Positions 40,089 through 49,099 of a stretch of DNA of 61,205 nucleotides are shown piece after piece. The translations under genes were made by a program, and so were the position numbers. The notes beneath the pieces are model-generated. The model had not been told where the DNA came from. It was given only the letters and a program-made list of their open reading frames with translations, and made no database searches. The stretch is from a virus. Positions within the stretch are counted from its first letter, which is position 1; every line of letters starts with the position of its first letter. The stretch lies in the IMG/VR virus record IMGVR_UViG_3300020438_000036, positions 1-61,205 of that record; one strand, given 5' to 3'.

Positions 40089-42980
40089 TTAAGAAATTAT
40101 TCCTTTTATGATTCTCAGATTGTTTGTATTCAAATCTCCACCAATCGCATAGTTCTCTACCATAGTTACTCTATCGATATTCAGAAGGGCAGTTTCATGT
40201 TTAATTTCGCCCGTAGATATCTGAATTATATATGAGTCCCAATTATGAGAAACTACTGCGTAGTCTCCGTATGCTTCGATTTCCTGACCGAAATTATATC
40301 CAGCAGTGCTCTGTCGATCATAATAGGCTATACCTGACCCACCAGCAGTGTTTTCATCTATTGTGAATTCTAATGTTCCTGTAGGCATATCGAAAATGTG
40401 GACTTTACCGTGACCGTCATTCGGATCACCAATAATAGCCTTGTCTCCAGAAACTGCAATTCCATTTTCTCTACCAGAAATACCGCCAAATCTACCATTA
40501 ACTACTGGATTTGGATCGTCAAGTCTAGAGACTTCTTGTCCAGTTAAATAATCTATTATGTGTACTGCCCCCGCTTGATATGCTCCGGAATGACTATACA
40601 TATCTTGAACTGCAAGATAATTTTCTCCCATATCGTGGTTATAAGCTGCGATACCAGCATTTGGATTTGAATTAACTATATTCCAAGGATGATTAGTATC
40701 GGTATATTGCCAAACTATCTCCCTTGTATCCCATTTGACCATTGCATACTGATTATACGCTGTTCTGGGTAAGAAGATATAATTTCCATGCATACTAATA
40801 CTCTGGACTTGATTACTTCCCCAGCCTGGGATACTTAGAAGAGATGACCCACCATCAGCATAACTTCCGTCAAGCGCGGAACGAACTCTAACGCTCCCTC
40901 CTTCGATAGCGGCAAAATAATCTCCGGAAGAAGCCATTGCTCCATTATCATCTGGGACACTACCTGCTGATGATACATTCCATATCAGAGAGTTATCTGC
41001 CAAATCATATGCGTAGAACGAATTGTGATCAAACCCAGCGATTACTATATTTCTACCATCCGATAATTGAGTAGAAGTTAGAGTGTGTCCGATGTCAGTC
41101 CCACCTATTGTGGCTATTGTTGAGTCTGCCGCAGACCAATCTATACTAGAGGCACCAGAACCTCCACCAGATTGAGTAACTGGAGCCTCAAAGATATAGG
41201 CCCGATGATCCAGAGCGCCCGGGCCCTGAGCAACTAATATTTTTCCGGTTGTCTTGTCTGCTGATATAGAACGACCAAAGTATTTATTGTGGTTATGATT
41301 TGCAGAAGATGAAAGGTCATCTGGATTGTCTAGTGTTGCCAACAAAGATCCGTCTGTTATGCTATAGAAATAAACCCTACCTCTTCGATGAGGAAAACTT
41401 GAGAATTCTCCCCCAGTGTCTGCGGTAGGGGCAGAAATCATAATTGTATCACTAGAAAGAATTTTCGCCTGTGTTCCAAAGTATTCATTTTGGGAAGCAT
41501 TTGGAGTTACTATTGTTCTAATTAGATCACCAGAACTATTATATATGTGTACAGCACCGGCGTTTGCCTCGCCCGAGACTATTGCCTCTCTTTCGCAAAA
41601 TGCAGCAATGAAATCCCCACTATTTTCGAATACATCAACACTGTGTCCGAATGGGGCTGTATATCCGCTAGGTTGTACAAATTTGCTATCTCCTACGCCA
41701 GAAGGTATCATGTCCCCAGTAGTTGCGTCAAACACCGAACCTCGGTTTTCTAAACCCACGCCTTGATACATTCCCGGCGATGCAGTGACAAGAATATTTC
41801 CTGATATAGCAACCGACTCGCCAAACTTGTAACTGGGGTTCTGAGTATAACTTTGTAATGAGAGAGTATATTCGTCTGCACTGGGAAGATTGTTCTTGTC
41901 TGAAATGTCATAGACGTATACTCTTCCTCGGTTACTGAGGTTTCGCGGAGCTCCAACAACAAGTTTAGAACAATCTTCATTCAATGCAACACTCTGACCA
42001 AATCTACAGTCGTTAGCTAGTTCTGATGGTCTTGTTATTGTTGCTACAACATTACCTGTACTTGCTTGAATAATTCTTACTCTATCCTGATTCATATGAT
42101 AACCAGAACTAATTGCAATATAATCTCCGGACATCGCTGTTGGGCCATGACCTTCGTAGTCAACTCCTTGTTGACCATTTGATACTGTTCCGGTAACACT
42201 GTGTTGTAGAGTTGCTGTCTCGGTATCGTAAATGTATAGTGTGCCCCTATAACTGCCAGCATTTTCCGAATCCGCAATACAGAAATAATCTCCGGATATT
42301 GCTGCAGAGTTGCCCCACCTAGAATCTCCTAGAGATTGTACTCTATGTACAAATGTCGTATTGACTGACTGCCAGTCTACCTGAGAGGTAGAACCTCCAC
42401 CTGCTGCAACTACCGCTGCAACTTTCCATTCTGATCCATCCCAGTATTTCAATTCTGATGTTTGTTGATCAAAAACAACCTGGCCTCCAAATGCTCCAGA
42501 AGCAGGAATATTTTCTGTTAACCCGATTTCTTGAATTCTGAAAACCTGTGAGTTATTCTCAAATAAACCATTGACATGATTGTAGACCAAAGTCTCATCA
42601 TTCATGATAGAAGATATATTGACCTCACTGAGAGTAGAAACTGAAAGTCCACCCCAAGATTCTGCAGTTCCATTTGTTGCAAGGAAGTTACCGGAGTTTT
42701 GTGCTTGGTTTGGAAGTGTTCCACCAGCGACAAATGTTTCTGGTTCTAGGACATTACCGATTGCTTTACCAATACTCTTGAGTTCTGTTGCAGTCGCGGA
42801 TGGAGCTAGATCTTCTGCTCTTGCGTTGATTGCAATTTCTAAATCTGTGTTCTCTGACTGTTCCAAACTAGGAGCAAGTCTTGAGATGTTCATTAACTCT
42901 CTTGCAGTCGCAGTGACAGCAACTGTAGACGCCCTATTAGTGAGGGCGGTTATTGAAGGATCTAAATTTGTATCTGACAT
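40089..42980 (-). CDS. Adhesin-like virion protein 2 with FG-GAP-type repeats
   Basis: 963 residues, 17 nt behind the next paralogue and preceded by AGGAAA. The N terminus (TDLEIAINARAEDLAPSATA) is the divergent version of the shared helical anchor; residues about 100-180 contain FGGQVVFDQQTSELKYWDGS. Two runs of propeller repeats follow (FGQSVALNEDCSKLVVGAPR, GESVAISGNILVTASPG, then FGGISGREN, AVSGDKAIIGDPNDGHG), separated by SGGGSGASSIDWSAADST. Unlike its neighbours it lacks the cadherin-like DPENDPVSF module. Probably surface-exposed; target unknown. Confidence 0.75.
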   Translation of the reverse strand: MSDTNLDPSITALTNRASTVAVTATARELMNISRLAPSLEQSENTDLEIAINARAEDLAPSATATELKSIGKAIGNVLEPETFVAGGTLPNQAQNSGNFLATNGTAESWGGLSVSTLSEVNISSIMNDETLVYNHVNGLFENNSQVFRIQEIGLTENIPASGAFGGQVVFDQQTSELKYWDGSEWKVAAVVAAGGGSTSQVDWQSVNTTFVHRVQSLGDSRWGNSAAISGDYFCIADSENAGSYRGTLYIYDTETATLQHSVTGTVSNGQQGVDYEGHGPTAMSGDYIAISSGYHMNQDRVRIIQASTGNVVATITRPSELANDCRFGQSVALNEDCSKLVVGAPRNLSNRGRVYVYDISDKNNLPSADEYTLSLQSYTQNPSYKFGESVAISGNILVTASPGMYQGVGLENRGSVFDATTGDMIPSGVGDSKFVQPSGYTAPFGHSVDVFENSGDFIAAFCEREAIVSGEANAGAVHIYNSSGDLIRTIVTPNASQNEYFGTQAKILSSDTIMISAPTADTGGEFSSFPHRRGRVYFYSITDGSLLATLDNPDDLSSSANHNHNKYFGRSISADKTTGKILVAQGPGALDHRAYIFEAPVTQSGGGSGASSIDWSAADSTIATIGGTDIGHTLTSTQLSDGRNIVIAGFDHNSFYAYDLADNSLIWNVSSAGSVPDDNGAMASSGDYFAAIEGGSVRVRSALDGSYADGGSSLLSIPGWGSNQVQSISMHGNYIFLPRTAYNQYAMVKWDTREIVWQYTDTNHPWNIVNSNPNAGIAAYNHDMGENYLAVQDMYSHSGAYQAGAVHIIDYLTGQEVSRLDDPNPVVNGRFGGISGRENGIAVSGDKAIIGDPNDGHGKVHIFDMPTGTLEFTIDENTAGGSGIAYYDRQSTAGYNFGQEIEAYGDYAVVSHNWDSYIIQISTGEIKHETALLNIDRVTMVENYAIGGDLNTNNLRIIKGIIS

Positions 42981-42998
42981 TTGTTTTTCCTATTTAAA

Positions 42999-45101
42999 TT
43001 ATGTTGTTGCCTTGAACAGATATGCAGTTCCTGAGTAATCGTAAGAACCTTGTTGATATCCAGGCGAACCCGCAATTAAAGTCGTTCCATCAACTGCAAA
43101 GTTATGTCTGGTGTATCCGACCAGCTGCGAGTTTGCAAAGTAATCTTGTTCTGGAGAAGTAGGACTATCTAACGACATAGTAGACATATAACTAGAAGAA
43201 AGATTTGAATTCGCACTTCCGCCAGCTGGAATGTTGTTTAAATTAAATACCGATATTTGACTATACGACCCTTCTTGTCTACCCCCCACTACAAATAACG
43301 CTTCATCGGTCATTTCAACACCATTTCCGAACTGATAAGACGATCCTCCCCAAGCGATAGGAAGATTAAAATCATTAGGAGTTAACCTTCCGCGAATAAC
43401 TGGTGCTGCAGCATTATCGTCCGTAGAGTCAAACTCGTACAAATATACCACACCTCTAGCCGACTCGCCTCCTGTTTCGCTAATTGCAATCCAGTTATCG
43501 TTTATTAGAGTATTAAATCCAAAATTCCCATACCCGGCAGGAGATGTAGGATTTATTTCGTATTCTGTATTATTCACTGTGTTTTTTACCCAGGCCCGCC
43601 CAGCTTCATTTTGACCACCATAATCCGCGCCGTCTTCCCCAAAAACTACCCAGTTATTTTTTATATCCAATCCTCTTCCTAGACTACCCAAGCCAGAACC
43701 GCCTTTACTGACAAAGGTTCCAGTTAACGTCGGCGAAGATAGATTAGTGATATCTATGGTATGAATTCCTCTACTATAGCTGGTTGCTAAATAAAGAGTG
43801 TTACCATCATCAGAAAATACCATTTTCTTATTATTAGCGTATGTATCTCCAGTGTATATAAATGTACTTATTAAATTTCCAGAAGTAATATCAAAGAAAT
43901 CTATATGAGATCTCCTAGTATTCGCGGAGACTCTTCTATCAGAGAGTGTGGCTACGACATTTCTTCCTTCATGTATCTGACATCTAAAAAACCCATTATT
44001 GATCCATAGATCGTCCGACGAAGCTCCAATTCCAGACGGAGATGTGAAATAAGCAGCTGCCCCCCAATCTAATGTGTGTAATAAGCTTCCCGTCATATCG
44101 TATAGATAGTGTCTGCCTCCCCGATATCCAAACTGAAAACGATCTCCACTACCAACCACAAAATAATTTTCTGATATTGCAACGGATGATCCAAATTTGT
44201 GACCATCGCTGGCGCTTGTCCAAGTCTGCCAGCCAGGATTTGGATTTATTATTTGTGTCGTATTCCAAGAAGAAAACGCAGCCCAATCTGTAGAGAATGC
44301 GAGTGTAAAACTTGATGGCGTCGTTGTTGCGACATTCACTGAGTCATTTGCGGAAAATGTTAATTCGAATGTCGCAGGAAGAACTCCGTGAGGTGTTATA
44401 GTAAAGACATTATCATTCTGTGTAACCGTAGTTCCGTTGAGTGCTCCAGAAGTAACTGCGTGTGAGAATGATACTGGATCGTTTTCTGGGTCTGTTGCAG
44501 TCAAGGTAATGACTGTCGGAGTCATGTCGGTAGCAAGAGTATATGCTGCATCGTTCCCCGATACTGTTGGAGCAGTATTGATTAATGCAACTGCATACCA
44601 ACCATCTGCAGTTTTAATGTATAACTTATTATTTGATTGAACAACTGCTTGATCTCCGGCAGAAGCACCAGCGGGTAAATCACCGACTGTTGCAACAACT
44701 TGTAGTGCGGCCGCAGTAGGAGCGGTATAAGAAACTACACCGCCATTGTATGATAAATCTCCAGAAACACTTATTTGTGGTTGAACACTTTCAGCGTTTA
44801 GAAACTTATTTCCACCTTCTGTGAGGTTATCAGTATTTGCAACTGATCCCATATCCGCAGCACCAGTTCTTAATTCTTTAAGACCTTCGGACATTTCTAC
44901 TAGATCATCTACTGATGCACTAGGAATTGCTGCAGCCATTTCGGTATCGATGTCAGTTTCAACTTCTGAATCATCTGTAAGACCGACAAACCTTGCGGAT
45001 TTTGCAAGTCTCCCCAAATCTCTTGGGTTAGAACCAGAAACTTGACTTCTTATACGAGTCTTCATGTTCGTTTTTGAGTTGACTAAGTTGGAATTAGGCA
45101 T
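42999..45101 (-). CDS. Adhesin-like virion protein 3 with FG-GAP-type repeats
   Basis: 700 residues from the ATG at 45101 (MPNSNLVNSKTNMKTRIRSQ), chosen for its GGAG site and the late box at 45137; the longer frame to 45167 would start upstream of that box. The helical anchor (LGRLAKSARFVGLTDDSEVE, EMAAAIPSASVDDLVEMSEG) and cadherin-like module (LTATDPENDPVSFSHAVTSG, about 190-280) are almost identical to the protein at the right edge of the window. The propeller repeats after about residue 290 (FGSSVAISENYFVVGSGDRF) differ. Probably a tail or capsid surface protein. Confidence 0.78.
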   Translation of the reverse strand: MPNSNLVNSKTNMKTRIRSQVSGSNPRDLGRLAKSARFVGLTDDSEVETDIDTEMAAAIPSASVDDLVEMSEGLKELRTGAADMGSVANTDNLTEGGNKFLNAESVQPQISVSGDLSYNGGVVSYTAPTAAALQVVATVGDLPAGASAGDQAVVQSNNKLYIKTADGWYAVALINTAPTVSGNDAAYTLATDMTPTVITLTATDPENDPVSFSHAVTSGALNGTTVTQNDNVFTITPHGVLPATFELTFSANDSVNVATTTPSSFTLAFSTDWAAFSSWNTTQIINPNPGWQTWTSASDGHKFGSSVAISENYFVVGSGDRFQFGYRGGRHYLYDMTGSLLHTLDWGAAAYFTSPSGIGASSDDLWINNGFFRCQIHEGRNVVATLSDRRVSANTRRSHIDFFDITSGNLISTFIYTGDTYANNKKMVFSDDGNTLYLATSYSRGIHTIDITNLSSPTLTGTFVSKGGSGLGSLGRGLDIKNNWVVFGEDGADYGGQNEAGRAWVKNTVNNTEYEINPTSPAGYGNFGFNTLINDNWIAISETGGESARGVVYLYEFDSTDDNAAAPVIRGRLTPNDFNLPIAWGGSSYQFGNGVEMTDEALFVVGGRQEGSYSQISVFNLNNIPAGGSANSNLSSSYMSTMSLDSPTSPEQDYFANSQLVGYTRHNFAVDGTTLIAGSPGYQQGSYDYSGTAYLFKATT
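44290..45076 (-). repeat. DNA repeat shared with 60420-61204 (adhesin anchor module)
   Basis: The N-terminal ~260 codons of the genes at 42999-45101 and 58975-61205 are very similar in DNA and protein, while their 3' parts differ. Such a direct repeat about 16 kb apart could recombine and exchange C-terminal propeller modules. Confidence 0.75.
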
Positions 45102-45136
45102 GGATTTTCTCTCTCCAGTATAAAATGATTTTCTTA

Positions 45137-45144
45137 TATTTATA
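45137..45144 (-). promoter_or_regulatory. Late promoter TATAAATA for the adhesin cluster
   Basis: Exact late box 36 nt before the ATG at 45101, just after the terminator at 45166-45192. Confidence 0.8.
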
Positions 45145-45165
45145 AAAAAAGTATTTGAGTTTTCC

Positions 45166-45192
45166 AAAAAGGAAGGGGGCGATGCCCCCTTC
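45166..45192 (-). terminator. Intrinsic terminator
   Basis: On the minus strand GAAGGGGGC-ATC-GCCCCCTTC is followed by CTTTTT: a 9-bp GC-rich stem and T tract. It closes the short region behind the late box at 45262-45269. Confidence 0.85.
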
Positions 45193-45256
45193 TATCACAT
45201 TTTTATGAAGAATTGCTCTTCAATAATTTAAATAAGAATGGAAGTCGTTTAACGAC
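45166..45256 (-). ncRNA. Candidate ~90-nt late structured RNA
   Basis: A late box (45262-45269) predicts a start near 45256, exactly at the inverted repeat GTCGTT-A-AACGAC. A second hairpin follows (TGAAGA-GCAAT-TCTTCA, 45206-45222), then the intrinsic terminator (45166-45192). The span has no ribosome-binding site and no ORF longer than a few codons. Promoter, folded body and terminator in about 100 nt is the architecture of a small RNA. It could instead be a processed leader or a spacer insulating gene 23 from the adhesins. Confidence 0.5.
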
Positions 45257-45261
45257 CAAAC

Positions 45262-45269
45262 TATTTATA
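45262..45269 (-). promoter_or_regulatory. Late promoter TATAAATA for the candidate small RNA
   Basis: Exact late box 10 nt behind the gene 23 terminator. The nearest ORF is over 160 nt away, past another terminator. Confidence 0.75.
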
Positions 45270-45278
45270 ATCACCCAC

Positions 45279-45301
45279 AAAAAAAGGGACTCGAAAGTCC
45301 C
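45279..45301 (-). terminator. Intrinsic terminator after gene 23
   Basis: On the minus strand GGGACT-TTCG-AGTCCC is followed by seven T residues, 30 nt after the gene 23 stop. The flanking A and T runs on both sides would also let it work for plus-strand transcripts. Confidence 0.88.
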
Positions 45302-45330
45302 TTTTTTCTTTTTAGATTTTAAGTAATCGA

Positions 45331-46692
45331 TTAACCGATTGCTGTCAATCCTGATACCGCAACCTTCCTGTAGTATTGGTTTGAACCAGAACTCATTGAG
45401 GCAAATGGGTTTGCAACAATTCCGTATCGGGTCTTGAATCCAATCTTAGGTTGGAAAGTATTTTCGCCGACTGCGCGAACCATTTGTAATGGGACGTATG
45501 GGCAGTAGAAAATACCAGCATCATAAGGTGAAGATCCCTTATAACCTACAACCAACAACTCATATCCAGAAGTTGATGTGAAGTAAGGATCAATATAAAC
45601 TCTCATTCTTCCGTTAAGAACACCGGCAAAAGTTTGACCTGTGTCATCAACTGAAAGATTAGTTTGTAGTGCGGGGTTGTAATCTAGTACACCTGACATG
45701 GCGAGAGCAGAGGCAACGTCCGAAGAACAGATAACCAAGTTACCTTTTCCTCTACGAGTTTCTTTAGCAATTGCGTTTGCTTCTCTTTCGATCTGGTAAA
45801 GAAGACCTTTATACTTCTCTACTGACCAACGACCATCTGCGTCAGCATCTAGATCAAAAACACCCTTCGTAGTTACACCAGCTTGTGCGCCAGGCTTTGC
45901 AACTGCGTATACTGTTCTCAGAACTTCTCTGTTGATTTCAGCAGTGATTTCTGAAGAAAGAATGTTTGATAATTCGCTTTCAGCGTCTAGACCGTGAACT
46001 GCCTTCAGATCTTGTGCCAATTCCATAGTGTATTCTGCTTTCAGTGCTCTTGATTGCGCTGTGACAGATACTCTATCGATAGAGAATGACATTTGATTGA
46101 AGTGGCCGCCCGTACCCATTCCAGATACAGAACCGTCTCCTAATGCTTCTGCCTTAGCAGTAGCAGCAGATCCGCCCGTTGTGTAGTCACCAGCAGAATA
46201 GTCTAGTTCGGCTGAAGCGCCAGAACCAGAAACTGCAGCACCACTGAATGGGTCAGTTCCTGCATGGGCAGGACTTGAGGCACCAGAGAAAGCAGTATCT
46301 GCTTCGCCGTAAAGTGCTTCACCGGCTTGATCGCCGTATTGTGATTTCATTGCAAAAATGAGACCTGTTGGGCCGCTCATAGGTTGAACACCTAGAACAT
46401 CATAGGCCATCAGGTTAGGCATAGAACGTCTGATCAATGAAATCAGTACAGGATCCATACCCTTAATGTTACCTTCGCCACCGACAACTGGAGACATACC
46501 GCCACCAACTGCATTTATCGGCCCTTCAGTCAACATTGAGGCTTCTTCTCTTGCAATACTTTCTTGGTTTTCAAGAAGCATAGCGGTTACCGCTCTCTTA
46601 TAAGAATCTTCGATCTTGGGTAGATCGGGATGCTCGATTACTGGCTTCCACTTCTCTTGAAGTTGCTCTGACAAATGCATTTCTGTATACAT
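45331..46692 (-). CDS. 23: Major capsid protein precursor, T4 gp23
   Basis: 453 residues. The N-terminal peptide ends at SMLTEGPINAV (about residues 53-63), a canonical L-T-E|G prohead-protease site, so about 57 residues should be removed. MDPVLISLIRRSMPNLMAYD, FSIDRVSVTAQSRALKAEYT and FYCPYVPLQMVRAVGENTFQ are diagnostic of gp23. It forms the hexamers of the prolate or isometric head. An AAAGGAG site precedes the ATG; a late box lies 63 nt upstream and a terminator follows. Confidence 0.98.
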   Translation of the reverse strand: MYTEMHLSEQLQEKWKPVIEHPDLPKIEDSYKRAVTAMLLENQESIAREEASMLTEGPINAVGGGMSPVVGGEGNIKGMDPVLISLIRRSMPNLMAYDVLGVQPMSGPTGLIFAMKSQYGDQAGEALYGEADTAFSGASSPAHAGTDPFSGAAVSGSGASAELDYSAGDYTTGGSAATAKAEALGDGSVSGMGTGGHFNQMSFSIDRVSVTAQSRALKAEYTMELAQDLKAVHGLDAESELSNILSSEITAEINREVLRTVYAVAKPGAQAGVTTKGVFDLDADADGRWSVEKYKGLLYQIEREANAIAKETRRGKGNLVICSSDVASALAMSGVLDYNPALQTNLSVDDTGQTFAGVLNGRMRVYIDPYFTSTSGYELLVVGYKGSSPYDAGIFYCPYVPLQMVRAVGENTFQPKIGFKTRYGIVANPFASMSSGSNQYYRKVAVSGLTAIG

Positions 46693-46754
46693 CGTAGTCT
46701 CCTTTGGATTAATTCAATTAAGTTTTTGTCAAGTTTTTCTTAATTTACAGTTAT

Positions 46755-46762
46755 TATTTATA
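46755..46762 (-). promoter_or_regulatory. Late promoter TATAAATA for gene 23
   Basis: Exact late box in the 82-nt gap between genes 22 and 23, as expected for the highest-expressed structural gene. Confidence 0.85.
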
Positions 46763-46774
46763 ATATTTTGATTT

Positions 46775-47839
46775 TTACTGTTTTCTACTGAACCTTGAGA
46801 TTGCTCTTGCGTAGTTTTCCATTACTGGGTTCATAGTTTCTTTGGCAGCTTGTTCTTCCAGAACCGCCGGAGAATCTTCAACCGCAGTGACTTCTTCTTC
46901 GCCATCTACAATTTCACTAGAAACAGTCTCTTCACTTGGAAAATAATTTTCCTTAATGACTTTAACCTTTTCAGCAAAATCTTCAGTAGAAGTAAATTCT
47001 ATACCTTCAGACAAAGAACGAATCTTATCAGCCTGTTGGATAGTCATACCTTCCACGACATCCCTAATGATTCCATCTTTCTGAACTAATTCAACTTCTT
47101 TTGAAAGTTTAACATTCTTTTCGATTTCTTCATTGAGTTGTTCTTTAACTTGTTCTGCTTCTGCAACTGCTTCTGCATACAAGTCTGACTTCTCTTCTGG
47201 AACTTCGATATAGTTTTCTTCGAAAACTGTCTTCATGCCAGAAATGAAGTTTTCCATGATTTCGAGCTTAAGGGTGCTTTCAACAACAACCTTATTCTCT
47301 TCCAACCACTCTTTTGCGACATAAGACAAATACTCATCTACCTTTTCCGCAAGTTGTGATCTAACTTCAAGAACTGACTTCTCAAAATCTTCTTCGTATT
47401 GCTGATCTATCTTTTCAACTTCTGCGTTTACTTGTTCTAGAACAGCTGCTTCGAAAATCGTGCGAGCCTTTTCTTGGAAATCTTCGGACAATTCATGTCC
47501 AGACAACATTGCATCAATGTGTTCTGATACATCAATATCTTCTTTCTTGACCTTCTTCTTCATCATAAAAGAATTCTTAGGTTCTTCTTCGTCTTCTTCA
47601 TCGTCGGCCTCTTTCATTTTTTTCTTACCGTAGCCGCCTTCTGCCAAAGACTCTTCTTCTTCACTTTCTTCAGAAGTTTCTTCTTCGTCTAACTCGGCAA
47701 GAATTTCTTCTACCGCTCCGTCAGCTTGTTCCTCAGAAACTTCTTGAACTAGTTCGTCTTGAGACTCTTCAGAAATTTCTTCAGACTCTACTGAATTCTC
47801 TAGTTCTTCAACTTCATTGACTTCTAGTTCATTAGCCAT
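46775..47839 (-). CDS. 22: Prohead scaffold core protein, T4 gp22
   Basis: 354 residues, longer than T4 gp22 (269) because of an acidic N-terminal stretch (ELEVNEVEELENSVESEEIS onward) with many potential L-x-E sites. The C-terminal half is a long charged helix (EVRSQLAEKVDEYLSYVAKE, then NFISGMKTVFEENYIEVPEE), as in scaffold proteins. It assembles inside the prohead and is degraded by gp21. Order 21-22-23 is the T4 order. Confidence 0.9.
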   Translation of the reverse strand: MANELEVNEVEELENSVESEEISEESQDELVQEVSEEQADGAVEEILAELDEEETSEESEEEESLAEGGYGKKKMKEADDEEDEEEPKNSFMMKKKVKKEDIDVSEHIDAMLSGHELSEDFQEKARTIFEAAVLEQVNAEVEKIDQQYEEDFEKSVLEVRSQLAEKVDEYLSYVAKEWLEENKVVVESTLKLEIMENFISGMKTVFEENYIEVPEEKSDLYAEAVAEAEQVKEQLNEEIEKNVKLSKEVELVQKDGIIRDVVEGMTIQQADKIRSLSEGIEFTSTEDFAEKVKVIKENYFPSEETVSSEIVDGEEEVTAVEDSPAVLEEQAAKETMNPVMENYARAISRFSRKQ

Positions 47840-47874
47840 CGTATTATTCTCCTAATTGAGTTGATTTTACCAAA

Positions 47875-47882
47875 TATTTATA
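47875..47882 (-). promoter_or_regulatory. Late promoter TATAAATA for gene 22
   Basis: Exact late box between genes 21 and 22, 35 nt before the gene 22 ATG. Confidence 0.83.
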
Positions 47883-47887
47883 ATAAT

Positions 47888-48535
47888 TTAGTTTTTAGAC
47901 AATTTTTCGAAGAAATCTTCAAAGAGTCCTATCTTAGTAGTTTCCATCTCTTTAGACTTTGCAGACCTAACTGCATTTCGATAACTGTCAATTTGTGCTT
48001 CGCGGATAATACCATTATCCCAAATCCATTCCTTACCTTCCATGATTCCATTTACGAATGCATCAGGAGCAGATGGATCCGCCACGATATCGGCTGCAGT
48101 CGCAAGATAAAAATCACCTTGTACTACATTGTTTCCTTCTTTCGTAGACTTCACACTTCCCATACCTCTAGAAGAAACACCAAGAGACGCACCTTCTTTG
48201 ATAAGATTTGATACTATTGCACCATAAGGAGTTTCTTTCATAATCTTTGCCTTACCGACATAGTTATCGCCCTCAAGTTTGAGAGATTTAATCATGTGGG
48301 AAACTCTTTCAAGGTTAATAGAGGGCCCATCCGGATGACCTAATTCACCGAATGCCCTGTTTTTATTAATGTAATTTTCTGTATATCTCTTGACTTCTTT
48401 CTCAAGAACTTCTTTTGGATACACTCTGCCGTTTCGATTTTCTATATTTGACTGAAGAAAGACTCCTTCAATATAAAGGTCTTTTCCTTTTTCTTCTACA
48501 ATAAGATCTTCGCAAATTTCTGTTATAAGTTTCAT
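47888..48535 (-). CDS. 21: Prohead core protease, T4 gp21
   Basis: 215 residues. RAFGELGHPDGPSINLERVS supplies the catalytic His and GASLGVSSRGMGSV the Ser of the herpesvirus-assemblin-like protease fold; YLATAADIVADPSAPDAFVN is also characteristic. It cleaves capsid and internal proteins at L/I-x-E after assembly. The N terminus (MKLITEICEDLIVEE) resembles that of T4 Alt (MELITELFDED), an injected head protein, which may mark a shared core-targeting feature. Confidence 0.93.
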   Translation of the reverse strand: MKLITEICEDLIVEEKGKDLYIEGVFLQSNIENRNGRVYPKEVLEKEVKRYTENYINKNRAFGELGHPDGPSINLERVSHMIKSLKLEGDNYVGKAKIMKETPYGAIVSNLIKEGASLGVSSRGMGSVKSTKEGNNVVQGDFYLATAADIVADPSAPDAFVNGIMEGKEWIWDNGIIREAQIDSYRNAVRSAKSKEMETTKIGLFEDFFEKLSKN

Positions 48536-48537
48536 GT

Positions 48538-48813
48538 CTATGTTCCTGTACGTTTGGCCATTGACCTTGCTCTGCGAGTATTAGAAATAGCAACTTTGCC
48601 CTTTCTCTTTCGAGCAGACTTTTTATTCCTCAAACTCATTTTGACTTTATCTGAAGCAGAAATTTTAATTTCTCTTTTATTGCCATCAACTTTGTAACCA
48701 GCCCGGTCAGATTTAAACTTAATTTTACGTTTGCCACCACGGATAACAACTTTACGTTTTACCGCTTCGTCTAAATCATCTTCTAGAAATTGTGAAAAAG
48801 TCTTCATAGTCAA
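48538..48813 (-). CDS. Prohead core protein, gp68-like position
   Basis: 91 residues, very basic (SAMKRKGK and RRARSMAKRTGT-like C terminus). The N terminus MTMKTFSQFLEDDLDEAVKR matches the capsid-targeting pattern (M-K-T-aromatic-x-x-F-h-x-E). It lies between the acidic core protein and gp21, where T4 has gene 68. It probably enters the prohead core and is cleaved. A start at the second Met (48807) is equally possible and would fit the targeting pattern better. Confidence 0.78.
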   Translation of the reverse strand: MTMKTFSQFLEDDLDEAVKRKVVIRGGKRKIKFKSDRAGYKVDGNKREIKISASDKVKMSLRNKKSARKRKGKVAISNTRRARSMAKRTGT

Positions 48814-48818
48814 TCCTA

Positions 48819-49088
48819 TTATTCGGTTTCTGCAACCTCGGCTTCACCTTCGGGTTCTTCAACTTCCGCAGAAATTTCTTCGGTATCTTCTACCTCGACC
48901 TCTGGTTCGCCTTGAAACAAAGTCGCAGCAAATTCTTGTTTATGACCTTCGATTTCATCGGCCATATTTTGACTCAGGATACCTTTTATCGCATTCTGAG
49001 CATCTGCTAACTCGCCACTAACAATGTCATCGACAATATTGGCGGTTGCTTCCAAGTTACTATTTATATTTTCTTCGTTGTCACTCAT
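48819..49088 (-). CDS. Prohead core protein, gp67-like
   Basis: 89 residues, highly acidic C terminus (EVEVEDTEEISAEVEEPEGE) and helical N terminus (ATANIVDDIVSGELADAQNA). The acidic tail and place between gene 20 and the gp68-like gene match T4 gp67, a small prohead core component. Assignment is by position and composition, not strong sequence similarity. Confidence 0.72.
   Translation of the reverse strand: MSDNEENINSNLEATANIVDDIVSGELADAQNAIKGILSQNMADEIEGHKQEFAATLFQGEPEVEVEDTEEISAEVEEPEGEAEVAETE
49061..49068 (-). promoter_or_regulatory. Possible intragenic late box TATAAATA
   Basis: Exact late box inside codons 7-10 of the gp67-like gene. A transcript from here would miss that gene's ATG but could supply the gp68-like protein, 21 and beyond. 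It may be coincidental coding sequence. Confidence 0.35.
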
Positions 49089-49099
49089 TTTTTAGACTC

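Noticed and set aside
46727-46732. TTGACA on the minus strand upstream of gene 23
   Set aside because: No acceptable -10 hexamer at 15-18 nt; the exact late box at 46755-46762 explains gene 23 expression.
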